A stretch of 64,000 nt of DNA from Anaerolineae bacterium (lineage in GTDB: Bacteria; Chloroflexota; Anaerolineae; Aggregatilineales; Phototrophicaceae), in the NCBI GenBank assembly GCA_022823945.1, contig JAJEBK010000030.1, forward strand, positions 62,001 to 126,000, read 5' to 3'. The position numbers and the translations under genes are program-made. Of the stretch, positions 34,596-44,024 are shown one piece after another; position 1 is the first letter of the stretch; the number at the start of each line of letters is the position of its first letter. The notes under the pieces were generated by a model. The model worked only from the letters and a program-made list of their open reading frames with translations. It ran no database searches and was not told the DNA's origin.

Positions 34596-37193
34596 CTAGG
34601 CGGCTTTTGCCTGCCGCGCCACAATCTCCAGCGAAGCGCCATCCGCGCTTGCAGCCACCCAGACCGTATCGCCCTCGCCGACCTGACCATTGAGCAATGC
34701 CAGTGCCAGCGGATCGCTGACCAGGCGCTGTATGGCTCGCTTGAGCGGACGAGCGCCATAAACTGGATCCCAACCCGCGTCTGCCAGCAGCGCCAGAGCC
34801 TCTGCGCTCAGCTCCAGTTCAATGCGCCGGTCTGCCAGCGCGCTCCGCAAACGAGCCAGTTGCAGTTCGGCGATGTGCTTGATGTGCTCGCGCGACAAGC
34901 TGTGGAAGATGATGACCTCGTCCAGCCTATTGAGAAACTCGGGACGAAAATGCCGGTCGAGTTCGCGCAAGATGGCGCTGCGCTGCTTGTTATCGCCGAA
35001 CAGTTGCTTGACTAGCGCGCTGCCCACATTGCTGGTCATGATGATGAGGCTGTTGCTGAAGTTGACCGTGCGCCCCTGTCCATCGGTCAGCCGGCCTTCG
35101 TCAAAGACCTGCAGAAAAGTGTTGAAGATATCGGGATGCGCTTTTTCGATCTCATCCAGCAGCAGCACGCTATACGGTCTGCGGCGCACCGCTTCGGTTA
35201 GCTGGCCGCCTGCTTCATACCCGACATAGCCGGGCGGCGCGCCAATAAGCCGGGCGATGCTGTGTTTTTCGCTGTACTCGCTCATATCGATACGCAGCAT
35301 GGCCGCCTCGTCATCGAAGAGAAAGTGCGCCAGCGAGCGCGCCATTTCCGTTTTGCCGACGCCGGTGGGTCCCAAAAACAGAAAGGTGCCGATGGGACGG
35401 TTGGCATCGTTCAAGCCAGCGCGACTGCGGCGAACCGCGGCGGCAACAGCCCGAACGGCAGCGGCTTGCCCGACCACGCGCTCGTGCAGATGCGCTTCCA
35501 TGCGCAGCAGTTTCTCGACCTCGCCTTCCAGCATGCGCGCGACTGGCACGCCCGTCCAGCGGCTGACGATAGCGGCGACTTCATCGGCGTCCACTTCTTC
35601 CTTGAGCATCAATGTGCCGGCCTGGCGCATCTCGTTGATTGTCGCCTCGCGCTCGCGCAGCGATTTCTCCAGCGCTGGCAGTTCGCCATAGCGCAATCGC
35701 GCCGCGCCCTCGAGGTCATTGCGGCGTTCGGCGCTTTCCAGCTGCATGCGCGCCTCGTCCAACTGCGTCTTGACCTGCGAAAGCTCGTCGATGGCACCTT
35801 TGGAATGCTGCCAGACCGCCAGCAGGCTGGACAGAGATTCGCGCGCATCTGCCAGCTCGCCTTCCAGGTCTGCGAGTCGCTGCCGGGATGCCGCGTCTTT
35901 TTCTTTGCGCAGGGCGGCGCGTTCGATCTCCAGCTGCATAATCTGCCGCTCCGCCTGGTCGAGTTGGGCCGGTTTGCTGTCGATTTCCATTTTGAGGTGG
36001 GCGGCTGCTTCGTCGAGAAGATCGATGGCTTTGTCGGGCAGCTGGCGGTCGGGCAGGTAACGTTGGCTGAGCGTGGCGGCAGCGATGACAGCGCCATCCT
36101 GGATGCGCACGCCGTGATGCACCTCATAGCGTTCTTTCAACCCGCGCAAGATGCTGATGGTATCGGCAACGCTGGGCTGATCGACAAAAATAGGCTGGAA
36201 GCGTCGTTCCAGGGCGGCGTCTTTTTCGATGTGCTGACGATATTCGTCCAGTGTGGTCGCGCCGATCATGCGCAGTTCTCCCCGCGCCAGCATGGGTTTC
36301 AGCATGTTGCCGGCATCCATTGCGCCCTCAGCGCTGCCCGCGCCGACAATGGTATGCAGCTCGTCGATGAAGAGGATGATGCCGCCGTCGCTATCGGCGA
36401 TCTCTTTCAACACCGCTCGCAGCCGTTCTTCAAATTCGCCGCGGAATTTGCTGCCAGCCACCAGCGCCGCCATATCCAGCGCGATGATCGTCTTGTTCTG
36501 GAGGCTGCTGGGCACATCGCCATTCACAATTCGCTGCGCGAGTCCCTCGGCGATGGCGGTCTTGCCCACGCCGGCTTCGCCAATTAGCACCGGATTGTTC
36601 TTTTTCCGCCGACTGATGATGTGGATCAAGCGGCGGATTTCGTCATCGCGCCCGATTACGGGGTCGAGCTTGCCACCCCGCGCGTCCGCCGTGAGGTCGC
36701 GTCCATATTTGCTCAGGCTATCGTATGTCGATTCGGGGTCGGGGCTGGTGATTCGCTGCGAGCCGCGGATAGATTGCAGCGCCTGGAGTATGTCGTCATA
36801 GACAATACCATGCCGTCCCAGCAGATCGCCCATGGCTTGGTCCTTCGCCAGCGCCAGCAAGATATGTTCGCTGCTGGTGTACTCATCGCGCATAGTTTGG
36901 GCTTCTTTTTCCGCTTGCGCAAACAAGGCGATGCTCTTTCGTGAGAGACCCAGGCTGCTGGTTGGCTGCGCAGTGCGTGGCAGCTGCGAATGCGCCGATG
37001 CCAGCTCGCGCAAGAGTGCAGCTGGCTGCGCGCCGATCTTCTGGATAATGCGTGGCGCCAAGCCATCGGCCTGTGCCAGCAGCGCGCCGAAAATATGCGC
37101 GGGTTCAATCGAGCTGTGATGATGCTCCGCAGCCAGATTCTGTGCCGAAAGCAAAGCCTGCTGTGCTTTGTTGGTGTAGCGGCTGAAGTCCAT
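34596..37193 (-). CDS. clpB: ClpB disaggregase
   Basis: An 865-residue Hsp100 AAA+ chaperone that, with DnaK, extracts polypeptides from aggregates. Clp_N repeats (1-145, starting [14 protein letters not shown]), first AAA+ with GEAGVGKT, the coiled-coil M domain (about 400-520, with the long LE/R-rich heptads), second AAA+ with [11 protein letters not shown] and the pore loop [11 protein letters not shown], and the D2-small C-terminus. The ATG at 37193 has GGGAGG upstream and opens the canonical N-terminus. The frame runs on into non-homologous sequence. No heat-shock operator (CIRCE) was recognised upstream. Confidence 0.97.
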   Translation of the reverse strand: MDFSRYTNKAQQALLSAQNLAAEHHHSSIEPAHIFGALLAQADGLAPRIIQKIGAQPAALLRELASAHSQLPRTAQPTSSLGLSRKSIALFAQAEKEAQTMRDEYTSSEHILLALAKDQAMGDLLGRHGIVYDDILQALQSIRGSQRITSPDPESTYDSLSKYGRDLTADARGGKLDPVIGRDDEIRRLIHIISRRKKNNPVLIGEAGVGKTAIAEGLAQRIVNGDVPSSLQNKTIIALDMAALVAGSKFRGEFEERLRAVLKEIADSDGGIILFIDELHTIVGAGSAEGAMDAGNMLKPMLARGELRMIGATTLDEYRQHIEKDAALERRFQPIFVDQPSVADTISILRGLKERYEVHHGVRIQDGAVIAAATLSQRYLPDRQLPDKAIDLLDEAAAHLKMEIDSKPAQLDQAERQIMQLEIERAALRKEKDAASRQRLADLEGELADARESLSSLLAVWQHSKGAIDELSQVKTQLDEARMQLESAERRNDLEGAARLRYGELPALEKSLREREATINEMRQAGTLMLKEEVDADEVAAIVSRWTGVPVARMLEGEVEKLLRMEAHLHERVVGQAAAVRAVAAAVRRSRAGLNDANRPIGTFLFLGPTGVGKTEMARSLAHFLFDDEAAMLRIDMSEYSEKHSIARLIGAPPGYVGYEAGGQLTEAVRRRPYSVLLLDEIEKAHPDIFNTFLQVFDEGRLTDGQGRTVNFSNSLIIMTSNVGSALVKQLFGDNKQRSAILRELDRHFRPEFLNRLDEVIIFHSLSREHIKHIAELQLARLRSALADRRIELELSAEALALLADAGWDPVYGARPLKRAIQRLVSDPLALALLNGQVGEGDTVWVAASADGASLEIVARQAKAA

Positions 37194-37306
37194 CGCTAGC
37201 CTCCCCGAGTGCCAGTCATTGTTGACCGAGTATGGCAAGCAGATGATAGAAACGTGTTGACGGCGCGTAAAAAGTTTGCAAATTTGTGATTGGCCGGGAG
37301 TTGCCC

Positions 37307-38254
37307 TCAGGCAGGGCAGGCGCGAATCAAGTTGCCACTTCCCTGCAGCGTGAAAGAATCTGCGCAAGCGGGCACCAGGCCAGTCTCGCCCTTGCGCAGG
37401 CGCATCGAGTCCTGCCCGGGCGCGTGCACATGTGCTTCGCCGGCTATGCAAGTCAGCGCCTGGAAGCAGCCATCGGTGCGCAGCGAAAGCGACTCGCCAT
37501 TCAGCCGGTGCCTCCAAGCCCGAAAGTAGCTGCCATCGACCAGCAGCTCGCCCTGCGGATGCGTTACTTGCGGCAGCGATTCCAGATTCGCCACGCGCAA
37601 GCCTTTCTCAATGTGCAGCTCACGCGGTTGTCCATCCAGACCGAGCCTGCCCCAATCGTAAAGCCGATAGGTCGTGTCGCTGGCTTGCTGAATCTCGTAA
37701 ATCAAGATGCCCGGACCCAAGGCGTGAATCGTGCCGGACGGCAGGTAAAGCACATCGCCCGCCTGCACATCCGCATAGACCAGCAGCGCTTCCAGATGGC
37801 CATCCCTGATCGACTTTGCCAACTGCGCGCGGTCTGTGCCCGGTTGTACGCCGATGACCAACTGCGCGCCCGGCTCTGTTGCCAGCACCAGCCAGGCTTC
37901 GGTCTTGCCACGCGGCTCGCCTTCCAGTTCGCGCGCCTGGTTGTCGTCTGGATGCACCTGGATGGAAAGCCAGTCCCTGGCGTCAATGAACTTCGCCAGC
38001 AGAGGAAAGCCCGCTGCACTGTCATGCCCCGCGCCCACCAGCGATTCGCCATAAGCCTCCAGCAACTCACGGAGGCTTCTCTCGCGCAAGCGACCATTCA
38101 CTACCATGCAGCTGTCGTGCAATTCCCAGCTTTCACCGTACGGTTCGGGCGTCGGCAGCGATTTGCCCAGTTGTGTTGCCAGTTTCCGCCCACCCCAGAC
38201 TTTGCTGTGCAGCGCCGGTGCCAATTTAAGCGGGTACAAGGATGGGTAGGTCAT
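37307..38254 (-). CDS. manA: Mannose-6-phosphate isomerase, class I
   Basis: A 315-residue zinc cupin interconverting mannose-6-P and fructose-6-P, supplying GDP-mannose for glycans. Metal ligands are in QVHPDD and KTEAW, with GTIHAL the third site. [10 protein letters not shown] begins the protein after the chosen ATG (38254). The frame extends 35 codons upstream with no homology. It is short for class I enzymes (often about 390) but matches the Bacillus-type short form. It is divergent from the coiled-coil gene and transcribed toward clpB. Confidence 0.93.
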   Translation of the reverse strand: MTYPSLYPLKLAPALHSKVWGGRKLATQLGKSLPTPEPYGESWELHDSCMVVNGRLRERSLRELLEAYGESLVGAGHDSAAGFPLLAKFIDARDWLSIQVHPDDNQARELEGEPRGKTEAWLVLATEPGAQLVIGVQPGTDRAQLAKSIRDGHLEALLVYADVQAGDVLYLPSGTIHALGPGILIYEIQQASDTTYRLYDWGRLGLDGQPRELHIEKGLRVANLESLPQVTHPQGELLVDGSYFRAWRHRLNGESLSLRTDGCFQALTCIAGEAHVHAPGQDSMRLRKGETGLVPACADSFTLQGSGNLIRACPA

Positions 38255-38383
38255 GGTCTCTGTGAAAGCCGCAAAACAAAGCTGGTCAGGCAATAGTTTC
38301 TTGCTACTGGCTTGCGCTTGCTTCGCCCAGTGCAATATCAGTATATCAGCGCCGCGCAATAATGTTATCCCTGCGCCTGCCTA

Positions 38384-38392
38384 TGCTATAAT
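38384..38392 (+). promoter_or_regulatory. Extended -10 promoter
   Basis: TGCTATAAT, an extended -10 element 60 bp before the coiled-coil gene. The first ATG after it (38398) opens a frame of only 30 codons and is probably part of the leader. Confidence 0.5.
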
Positions 38393-38452
38393 CAACCATG
38401 CGCGACAAAGCCGCCTGGTCACCTGCGTTCTTATTGCTATGCACCGTCCGTC

Positions 38453-39829
38453 ATGAGCAACCTGCCAACACCCCAGGATTATCTCGATGACTTGCATGCC
38501 ATCGGCATTACGCGCTTGTTTTTGCCACACATCGACCCGCGCGACCGTGCCGCCGGCATAAGACGCGCGCGCCAGGAATTGGGCAGGCTGCGCGGAGAAC
38601 TGAGCCTGCAGCGAGACAACGCAGTCGAACGCAGCGACGCTCGCTCGTCCGAAGCCGTCCGCCGTGCGACCGCGCCCTATAGCCTGCTGCTGCTGCTGCA
38701 CGAACAACTGGTTGAAGAAGTCGGCGACCTCGAACGCAGCCTCAGCACCGGCAAGCCCATGCCTTACAGCTTTGATTTCGGGCGCTATATCTTTGGCGAC
38801 GAGTCCAGCGGCGACTGGTTCATCGGCGGGCAGAGCGAGATTGACGAGTGGGGGCGAATCCAGCAGTTCAAGTCGCGGCTTGATGCCCTGCGCGAGCAAA
38901 GCCAGCCGGCGCGTGAGCAATTGAGCGGCGTTCGTAGCGAGCTGGAAGCGCTGACCGCCGAGCACGAAAAACGCCAACAAAAGATAGAACGGCGTCAGCA
39001 GCCCGGCACCATCCGCCTGCAAATCGCCCTGCTGGTGCTGGCTGGCGCGGCAAGCGGCATCATCGGCTGGCAATTCTGGAATGCCGACCGCGGCTTGAGC
39101 ACTGTGGCTTGGGGTTTGTGCGCTGCCTGCGCGCTGTTGATCCCCATTGCCATTCTAAACTGGAGGAATCCGCGCACACGCAAACTGTCCCAACAGCGCA
39201 AACTGGAACGGCAAATCCAGCAGGTGCGCGCGCAAGGAACCCACCAGCGACAAAGCTATCAACCGCTCGACCTGCAAATCAAAGCACTGGAAGTGCATTA
39301 CAACCGTATGCTGGACGGCTGGGAATCGGCGCGTCTGATAAAGAAACGGCTGGACGGATTCATTGAAGAAGCGCAGCCATTGCGAGATCGCGTCGATACG
39401 ATCCGCAGCGAGCTGGAAATCCAACGGCAGCAGCGCGAAAAACTGCTCAAAAAGCAAGAAAAACGTCAGAAACGCGGCGCTTTTGCCCGGCGCATGCTGC
39501 TGCATATCATGCTGGTTCTGGCCAGTGGCGCAGTCGGCTTCTATTTCGATTATACGGGCGAGGCTGATTATGCTGCGGTCATGTATGGCCTGAGCGCATT
39601 TTGTATTTTGCTGGTGCCCTTGGCCTATATCGACTGGAAAAACCGCAACGGCAAACTGGAATCGAATCTGCGTCAGCTCGAGACGCGCATGCTGCAACTG
39701 CAGACAGAAGGCAAGCAGATCATGAAGCGCTATCACCCGCTGGAATTGCAGATAAAGACATTGATCGCCCAGTACAAGCGCACGCGCGCCGGCATCACTG
39801 CGCCGACCGAATCCCGGCAGCCGGACTAA
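38453..39829 (+). CDS. Coiled-coil membrane protein with internal duplication
   Basis: A 458-residue protein without a recognised family. It contains two similar modules (about 132-290 and 296-450), each of a charged coiled coil, a helical-hairpin membrane segment (ALLVLAGAASGIIGWQFW with LCAACALLIPIAILNWRN; and HIMLVLASGAVGFYFDYTGEADY with LSAFCILLVPLAYIDWKN), then a second coiled coil ending in a YxPLxLQIKxLxxxY motif (YQPLDLQIKALEVHY, YHPLELQIKTLIAQY). An N-terminal part before residue 130 is unique. It is probably an envelope-shaping or scaffolding protein. A Shine-Dalgarno is weak. It converges on the dehydrogenase gene with a 4-bp overlap. Confidence 0.78.
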   Translation: MSNLPTPQDYLDDLHAIGITRLFLPHIDPRDRAAGIRRARQELGRLRGELSLQRDNAVERSDARSSEAVRRATAPYSLLLLLHEQLVEEVGDLERSLSTGKPMPYSFDFGRYIFGDESSGDWFIGGQSEIDEWGRIQQFKSRLDALREQSQPAREQLSGVRSELEALTAEHEKRQQKIERRQQPGTIRLQIALLVLAGAASGIIGWQFWNADRGLSTVAWGLCAACALLIPIAILNWRNPRTRKLSQQRKLERQIQQVRAQGTHQRQSYQPLDLQIKALEVHYNRMLDGWESARLIKKRLDGFIEEAQPLRDRVDTIRSELEIQRQQREKLLKKQEKRQKRGAFARRMLLHIMLVLASGAVGFYFDYTGEADYAAVMYGLSAFCILLVPLAYIDWKNRNGKLESNLRQLETRMLQLQTEGKQIMKRYHPLELQIKTLIAQYKRTRAGITAPTESRQPD

Positions 39830-41022
39830 CCCCGTGGCTCGAAGCGATACAATGCGCCAGCGTAATCAATCACATAGACTTCGCCCACCTCGTCCTCGCC
39901 AAAGCTGCTGATCGACATAGTCGTTTTCATCAGCTCAATCGTCTGCCATGTCAAACTGCTGTCGCGCCAGGCTGCCCAGATGCGCCCGGTGCAATAATCG
40001 CCGAAGAGATAGGCTGCCTGCAGGTCGGCGATGCTGTTGCCGCGATACAGATAACCGCCGGTGACGGAGCAGCCAAGCGAATGATTGTACGCGAAGAAGG
40101 GCGCGACATGATTGGGCGCGCTGCCACCGGCGAAGATCGTATTGGCTTCGTAGACATTCCAGCCATAATTTTCGCCGCCGCGGCTGTCGGCTGGCTGAAA
40201 GTTAAGTTCTTCCCATTGATTCTGCCCGACATCGGCCAGGTATAGATCGCCGGTCGCGCGGTCGAAGCTAAACCGCCAGACATTGCGCAACCCATAAGCC
40301 CAGATCTCATCCAGCGCCGACGCGTCGTTTGTAAATGGATTGTCCGGCGGGATGGCGTAAGGGAAGGCGCTGTCGACATCCAGCCGCAGGATCGTGCCCA
40401 GCAGCATCTGCCGATTTTGCCCCGCGCCCAATGGATCATTGGCAGAGCCGCCATCGCCCAGCGCAATGTACAGGTAGCCATCTGGTCCAAAGTCGATGTG
40501 CCCGCCATTGTGATTGGTATAGGGTTGGTTCTGCCTGAAGATGATTTGCCCGCTGCTCGGGTCGGCGAGCTGCGGTTGCTCGGGCATGACTTGATAGCGC
40601 GCAACAACGCTAGTGCCACCGTGGTCAGTGTACTTGATGAAGAAGACGCCATTGCTGGCATAATCGGGATGAAAAGCCAGCCCCAGCAAACCCTGCTCGG
40701 TGTAACGCTGTGTGAGCGCGGTTGGGCTGATCAGCGCCGAGACATCCAGGAAGGGCACAGTCGTCCGCTGGTCATCTTGCAGGATCCAAATCTTGCCGCT
40801 CTGCTCCAGCACGAACAAGCGTCCCGAGCCATCGCCAGCATGTGTCGCATAGATCGGTCGATTAAAGCCAACTGCCGCAGCGGTCAACTGGATGGTGGCT
40901 GCTTCGGGCGGGCTGTCGCGGAAGATCAAGCTATTGTCGCTTTGCCCAATCGTCGGCAGGCACAACAGCAACACTACAATGACTCCCAAAATGCGCATTG
41001 TCGTCAAAACATGGGTTGTCAT
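39826..41022 (-). CDS. Secreted sugar dehydrogenase (GSDH/Hhip-like beta-propeller)
   Basis: A 398-residue protein of the PQQ-dependent glucose/sorbosone dehydrogenase family. A signal peptide (LGVIVVLLLCLPTIGQS) sends it outside. Six-bladed propeller motifs include FVLEQSGKIWIL, GLAFHPDYASNGVFFIKY, NHNGGHIDFGPDGYLYIALGDGGS and WAYGLRNVWRFSFDRATGDLYLADVGQ, with family His/Arg positions conserved. It would oxidise soluble sugars using PQQ, although many members have no proven activity. ATG 41022 with AAGGA upstream. The frame begins earlier, at 41052. It lies 26 bp downstream of the NACHT gene and could be cotranscribed with that operon. Confidence 0.88.
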   Translation of the reverse strand: MTTHVLTTMRILGVIVVLLLCLPTIGQSDNSLIFRDSPPEAATIQLTAAAVGFNRPIYATHAGDGSGRLFVLEQSGKIWILQDDQRTTVPFLDVSALISPTALTQRYTEQGLLGLAFHPDYASNGVFFIKYTDHGGTSVVARYQVMPEQPQLADPSSGQIIFRQNQPYTNHNGGHIDFGPDGYLYIALGDGGSANDPLGAGQNRQMLLGTILRLDVDSAFPYAIPPDNPFTNDASALDEIWAYGLRNVWRFSFDRATGDLYLADVGQNQWEELNFQPADSRGGENYGWNVYEANTIFAGGSAPNHVAPFFAYNHSLGCSVTGGYLYRGNSIADLQAAYLFGDYCTGRIWAAWRDSSLTWQTIELMKTTMSISSFGEDEVGEVYVIDYAGALYRFEPRG

Positions 41023-41048
41023 CTTGCTATCCTTATCATTTGCCTGTC

Positions 41049-43454
41049 TCATGCGCGCGCCTTTTGGCTGCGAGCCAGGCGATTGAGTACGGCGGTGTTG
41101 TTGGCGCGTTCGGGCGCGTCTATCCGTTCGTCGCTGTGGATATGCCGCAGGCAGCGCAGCAAATGCGACTCAATGATCAGTTGGCTGCGCGTGCGGGATT
41201 TTAGCCAGCTTTCTCCCCAAATCTCGGCGGCCACGCTGATGCAATGCAGGCTCTGTTCGGGCGGGGCGCTATTCATCGCTTGGGGTAGCAGTTCGTCAAT
41301 CAACTGCCAGCGCATATCTTGCCATTTGCCCGCTGCGATGATGGCACCGGCAAAGAGCGTGACATTGCGCCAGCGCGCATAATCGTGCTGTAGCAATGCC
41401 ACTACATTCTCTGGGAATGTCCAACCATCCGCGCTGTGCGGCGACAATCCGGCTGGCATCCGGCATTCATCATAGAACTCCAACAGGGCGCAGGCAGCCA
41501 GGTATTCCTGTATCGTCAGGTGGGGGAAGCGATAGAGATTGGGCGCGTCGGCAACCAGGATGCCGTTGCGAGTCGCCAGATATTCCAGCACATCTTCGAT
41601 GCCCGCGCCCAGCCCGCCACCCTGCGACTGCTGCTCGATCAGCTTGTCCAACAAGCGCGCTCGTTCGATGATAGTCGGATAGCGTTGGTAGCTCTGCTGT
41701 TCAGAATGCAGCTCGAAGGCGATCAGCTTCAACGCCGCCCGCATGCGATCCAGGTTGATGTTTGCCAGCTTTTCGTGCAGCTTGTCATCGGGCGAGGGGA
41801 TATTCCAGCGATCGAGCAGCTCGACAGTATGTTCATACAGTTCGGCGCGTTTGTCGGGCAGTTGTTTGTAATCTTCATGGATCAGCGTGAGCAGCGCCAG
41901 CATCAGTGGCTGCCGCGCCAGTGGGATGAGCGCCCCCGTCTCGCGAATGGTTTTGTACAAGTCCTTCGCCATCAGGCTCGCTTGCTTTTGGGCGACAGCC
42001 CGCCCGCCCAGCACACTGGGTCGCGACTCGGCTACATTGGCATACCAACGTTCAATATAGGTTTTGACTTGCTTCCAGGAAAATGGTGCCAGCTCGGCCG
42101 AAGCGAAGCGCCCCGACAAACGCCAACGCGAGTCTTGGCGATAGGCATAAGTGCGGCTGGTTACGATGATGCGGCAGGTGGGGAAGCGGTCTGCCCAATT
42201 CTCAATGATGCGCTGCAAGATGATGCGGTCTTTGGCGGCATAGACCTCGTCCAGGCCATCCAGCGCCAGCAGGCTGCCATGCGCCGCCACATCGGCCTGC
42301 GTCAAATAGCCTTCCAGGTGCTTCGCCAGGTTGCCCGTGGCGCGCATGATGTAGCGCAACAATTGCTCGGCAGATGCTTCTTGCAGAGCGTGCGGGAACA
42401 GGTCGGGGCTGTTGGCAAAGTCGCGCAGGCTGACATAAATGGGCAAGATCGGCCCATGAATCCAGGACGGTCCCAGCATCTCCAGCCCTTTGACGCCGTC
42501 TTGCTTCTCGGCGCGCGGGTCGCAGGCATAGGCAAGCGCAGTGACGATGAAGCGGCAAAGCGAGCTCTTGCCGGTGCCGGCCGCGCCCGTGATGACGATG
42601 CGCGGGTGCGAAGCCACCACCTCGAAAACCGACTCGCGCACATAGCCCATGTCTTTTTCGATAGCCTGATACCGCCGCGCGTTGAGCTCTTCGATGCCCA
42701 CGCTGTGAAACTGCCGCTGGTCAGTCCAGATATCGACAGGCGTATACAGCTGATGTAGCATGGCTGGCGTATGATGCTGCGAGGCGGGGTGAATCGTGGT
42801 GGTGGGGATATTCCATTCCGTGCGCACCGCCGCCAGGTAGCTCTTCAGCGCCGCTTTGCTGCCTTGATACTGCTCGGCAACGATATTGACATCCTGCCCG
42901 GCGAAGATGACATGCCCGCCAGCCGAGATGCTGCCCGCCTGCACGCGCACAGCAGACGGATAATCGCGCTGTTCTCGCAAGGCTTCCAGCAGGCTGCGCG
43001 CAAAGACGATCGCTCGTTTGCCCTGAGACGCCGAACCATCCAGGCCGCCGGTCGCCACGATCAGCCAATCCAGCCCGACCAGCTCGTCGGTGGCAAGCAT
43101 TTCGGGCGCCAGACAATCGCGCGCCAATTCTTCGGCGCTGCGCTGATAATTGCGGTCGCGGTAAATCTCCGTCAGTTTTTTGCTCAATGGCGCGCAATAG
43201 CGATACTTGCGCAGCAAACGCCGCAGCATGGTCAGCTTCGTGCTCGGATTGGGCATGACCGGCGCGAAGACCATCATCACCAGCTTTTGATAGGGTGATT
43301 CCAGCGAAGATTGGTCGGCTTGATGTTTGAGGCGGCTCCAGTTGTTTTGCACGAATCCTCGCCAGGCAACTGGAGAGCCGATGATGGGCTGGCTGGAAGT
43401 GGCGCGCGCGGCAGAAAGGGCGCGGGCTGGTTTCTGGCGGGGCGGGCGATTCAT
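41049..43454 (-). CDS. NACHT-domain STAND NTPase (gene 4 of TIR/NACHT operon)
   Basis: An 801-residue STAND-class signalling NTPase. Walker A is GAAGTGKS (290-297), Walker B plus acid LLALDGLDE (395-403), followed by CRIIVTSRT, a typical NACHT sensor motif. The N-terminal 165 residues are unassigned. A beta-type motif GHVIFAGQD (180-188) matches the neighbouring small protein. The 380 residues after the NTPase are helical and may sense a ligand (winged-helix then alpha-helical region, PHLTIQEYLAACALLEFY). No TIR or nuclease effector is in the chain, so the effector is probably supplied by the two TIR genes upstream. Bacterial NACHT proteins of this build are known antiphage sensors. Confidence 0.88.
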   Translation of the reverse strand: MNRPPRQKPARALSAARATSSQPIIGSPVAWRGFVQNNWSRLKHQADQSSLESPYQKLVMMVFAPVMPNPSTKLTMLRRLLRKYRYCAPLSKKLTEIYRDRNYQRSAEELARDCLAPEMLATDELVGLDWLIVATGGLDGSASQGKRAIVFARSLLEALREQRDYPSAVRVQAGSISAGGHVIFAGQDVNIVAEQYQGSKAALKSYLAAVRTEWNIPTTTIHPASQHHTPAMLHQLYTPVDIWTDQRQFHSVGIEELNARRYQAIEKDMGYVRESVFEVVASHPRIVITGAAGTGKSSLCRFIVTALAYACDPRAEKQDGVKGLEMLGPSWIHGPILPIYVSLRDFANSPDLFPHALQEASAEQLLRYIMRATGNLAKHLEGYLTQADVAAHGSLLALDGLDEVYAAKDRIILQRIIENWADRFPTCRIIVTSRTYAYRQDSRWRLSGRFASAELAPFSWKQVKTYIERWYANVAESRPSVLGGRAVAQKQASLMAKDLYKTIRETGALIPLARQPLMLALLTLIHEDYKQLPDKRAELYEHTVELLDRWNIPSPDDKLHEKLANINLDRMRAALKLIAFELHSEQQSYQRYPTIIERARLLDKLIEQQSQGGGLGAGIEDVLEYLATRNGILVADAPNLYRFPHLTIQEYLAACALLEFYDECRMPAGLSPHSADGWTFPENVVALLQHDYARWRNVTLFAGAIIAAGKWQDMRWQLIDELLPQAMNSAPPEQSLHCISVAAEIWGESWLKSRTRSQLIIESHLLRCLRHIHSDERIDAPERANNTAVLNRLARSQKARA

Positions 43455-43475
43455 TGGACTGTAGACAAGCCGCCC

Positions 43476-44024
43476 TTATGATTCTTTTGAGTTGCTGTGC
43501 CGGCTGATCAGGTCGTGAAAGCTGGCGGCGATTTCTCCCGCGCTGCCTACGATCGCGCCAACCAGCGGCTGGTCGAAGAGCGTCAACGCGGCTGCCGTCA
43601 AAGCTGGCGAATAACGCAGCAGCGATCTTGCCGCTCGCACGAGGATGCGCTGATTGGGTTTCTTTGGCGTCGTCAGTTGCGCTTTGACTGTCTGCAAATC
43701 GTGCTGAGCCGCTTCTTTGCTTTCGGGCAGCAGATTTGTTTGTTTGATGGTTTCTTCGACGCGGCGGATCTCCCCCAGCATCTGGTCGTATTCCTGCTGC
43801 GTCGTTTCGATTCCGCCGATGTTGATGGTCTGGCGCGTGTTCTGCGCGACATTGCCACCTGTCTGCACCTTGACCAAGCCATCGCGTCCGGCGAAGACCA
43901 CATGCCCGGTCACGGAAAGCTGGTCGATCTCGATGTGCATGTCACGGCGGTATGGGGCTGCCACGACTCCTCCTTCGCTCACTTTCATGTCGCTCGTGCC
44001 AGTATCTTCGCTGGGCGCTTTCAT
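43476..44024 (-). CDS. Small protein with GHVxFAGxD motif (gene 3 of operon)
   Basis: A 182-residue protein of no recognised family. Residues 36-70 look like short beta turns (LSVTGHVVFAGRD, then TGGNVAQNTRQTINIGG), of a type seen in effector-associated and bactofilin-like regions. Then a helical charged stretch (EYDQMLGEIRRVEETIKQ), and a hydrophobic C-terminus (LTAAALTLFDQPLVGAIVGSAGEIAASF) able to insert in or lie on a membrane. Its ATG overlaps the preceding TIR-FGE stop (ATGA), so the two are translated together. It may be an adaptor or anchor for the signalling genes. Confidence 0.8.
   Translation of the reverse strand: MKAPSEDTGTSDMKVSEGGVVAAPYRRDMHIEIDQLSVTGHVVFAGRDGLVKVQTGGNVAQNTRQTINIGGIETTQQEYDQMLGEIRRVEETIKQTNLLPESKEAAQHDLQTVKAQLTTPKKPNQRILVRAARSLLRYSPALTAAALTLFDQPLVGAIVGSAGEIAASFHDLISRHSNSKES

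Noticed and set aside
34596-37517. ClpB starting at 37517
   Set aside because: The first 108 codons have no homology and no ribosome site; the canonical N-terminus begins at 37193 with GGGAGG upstream.
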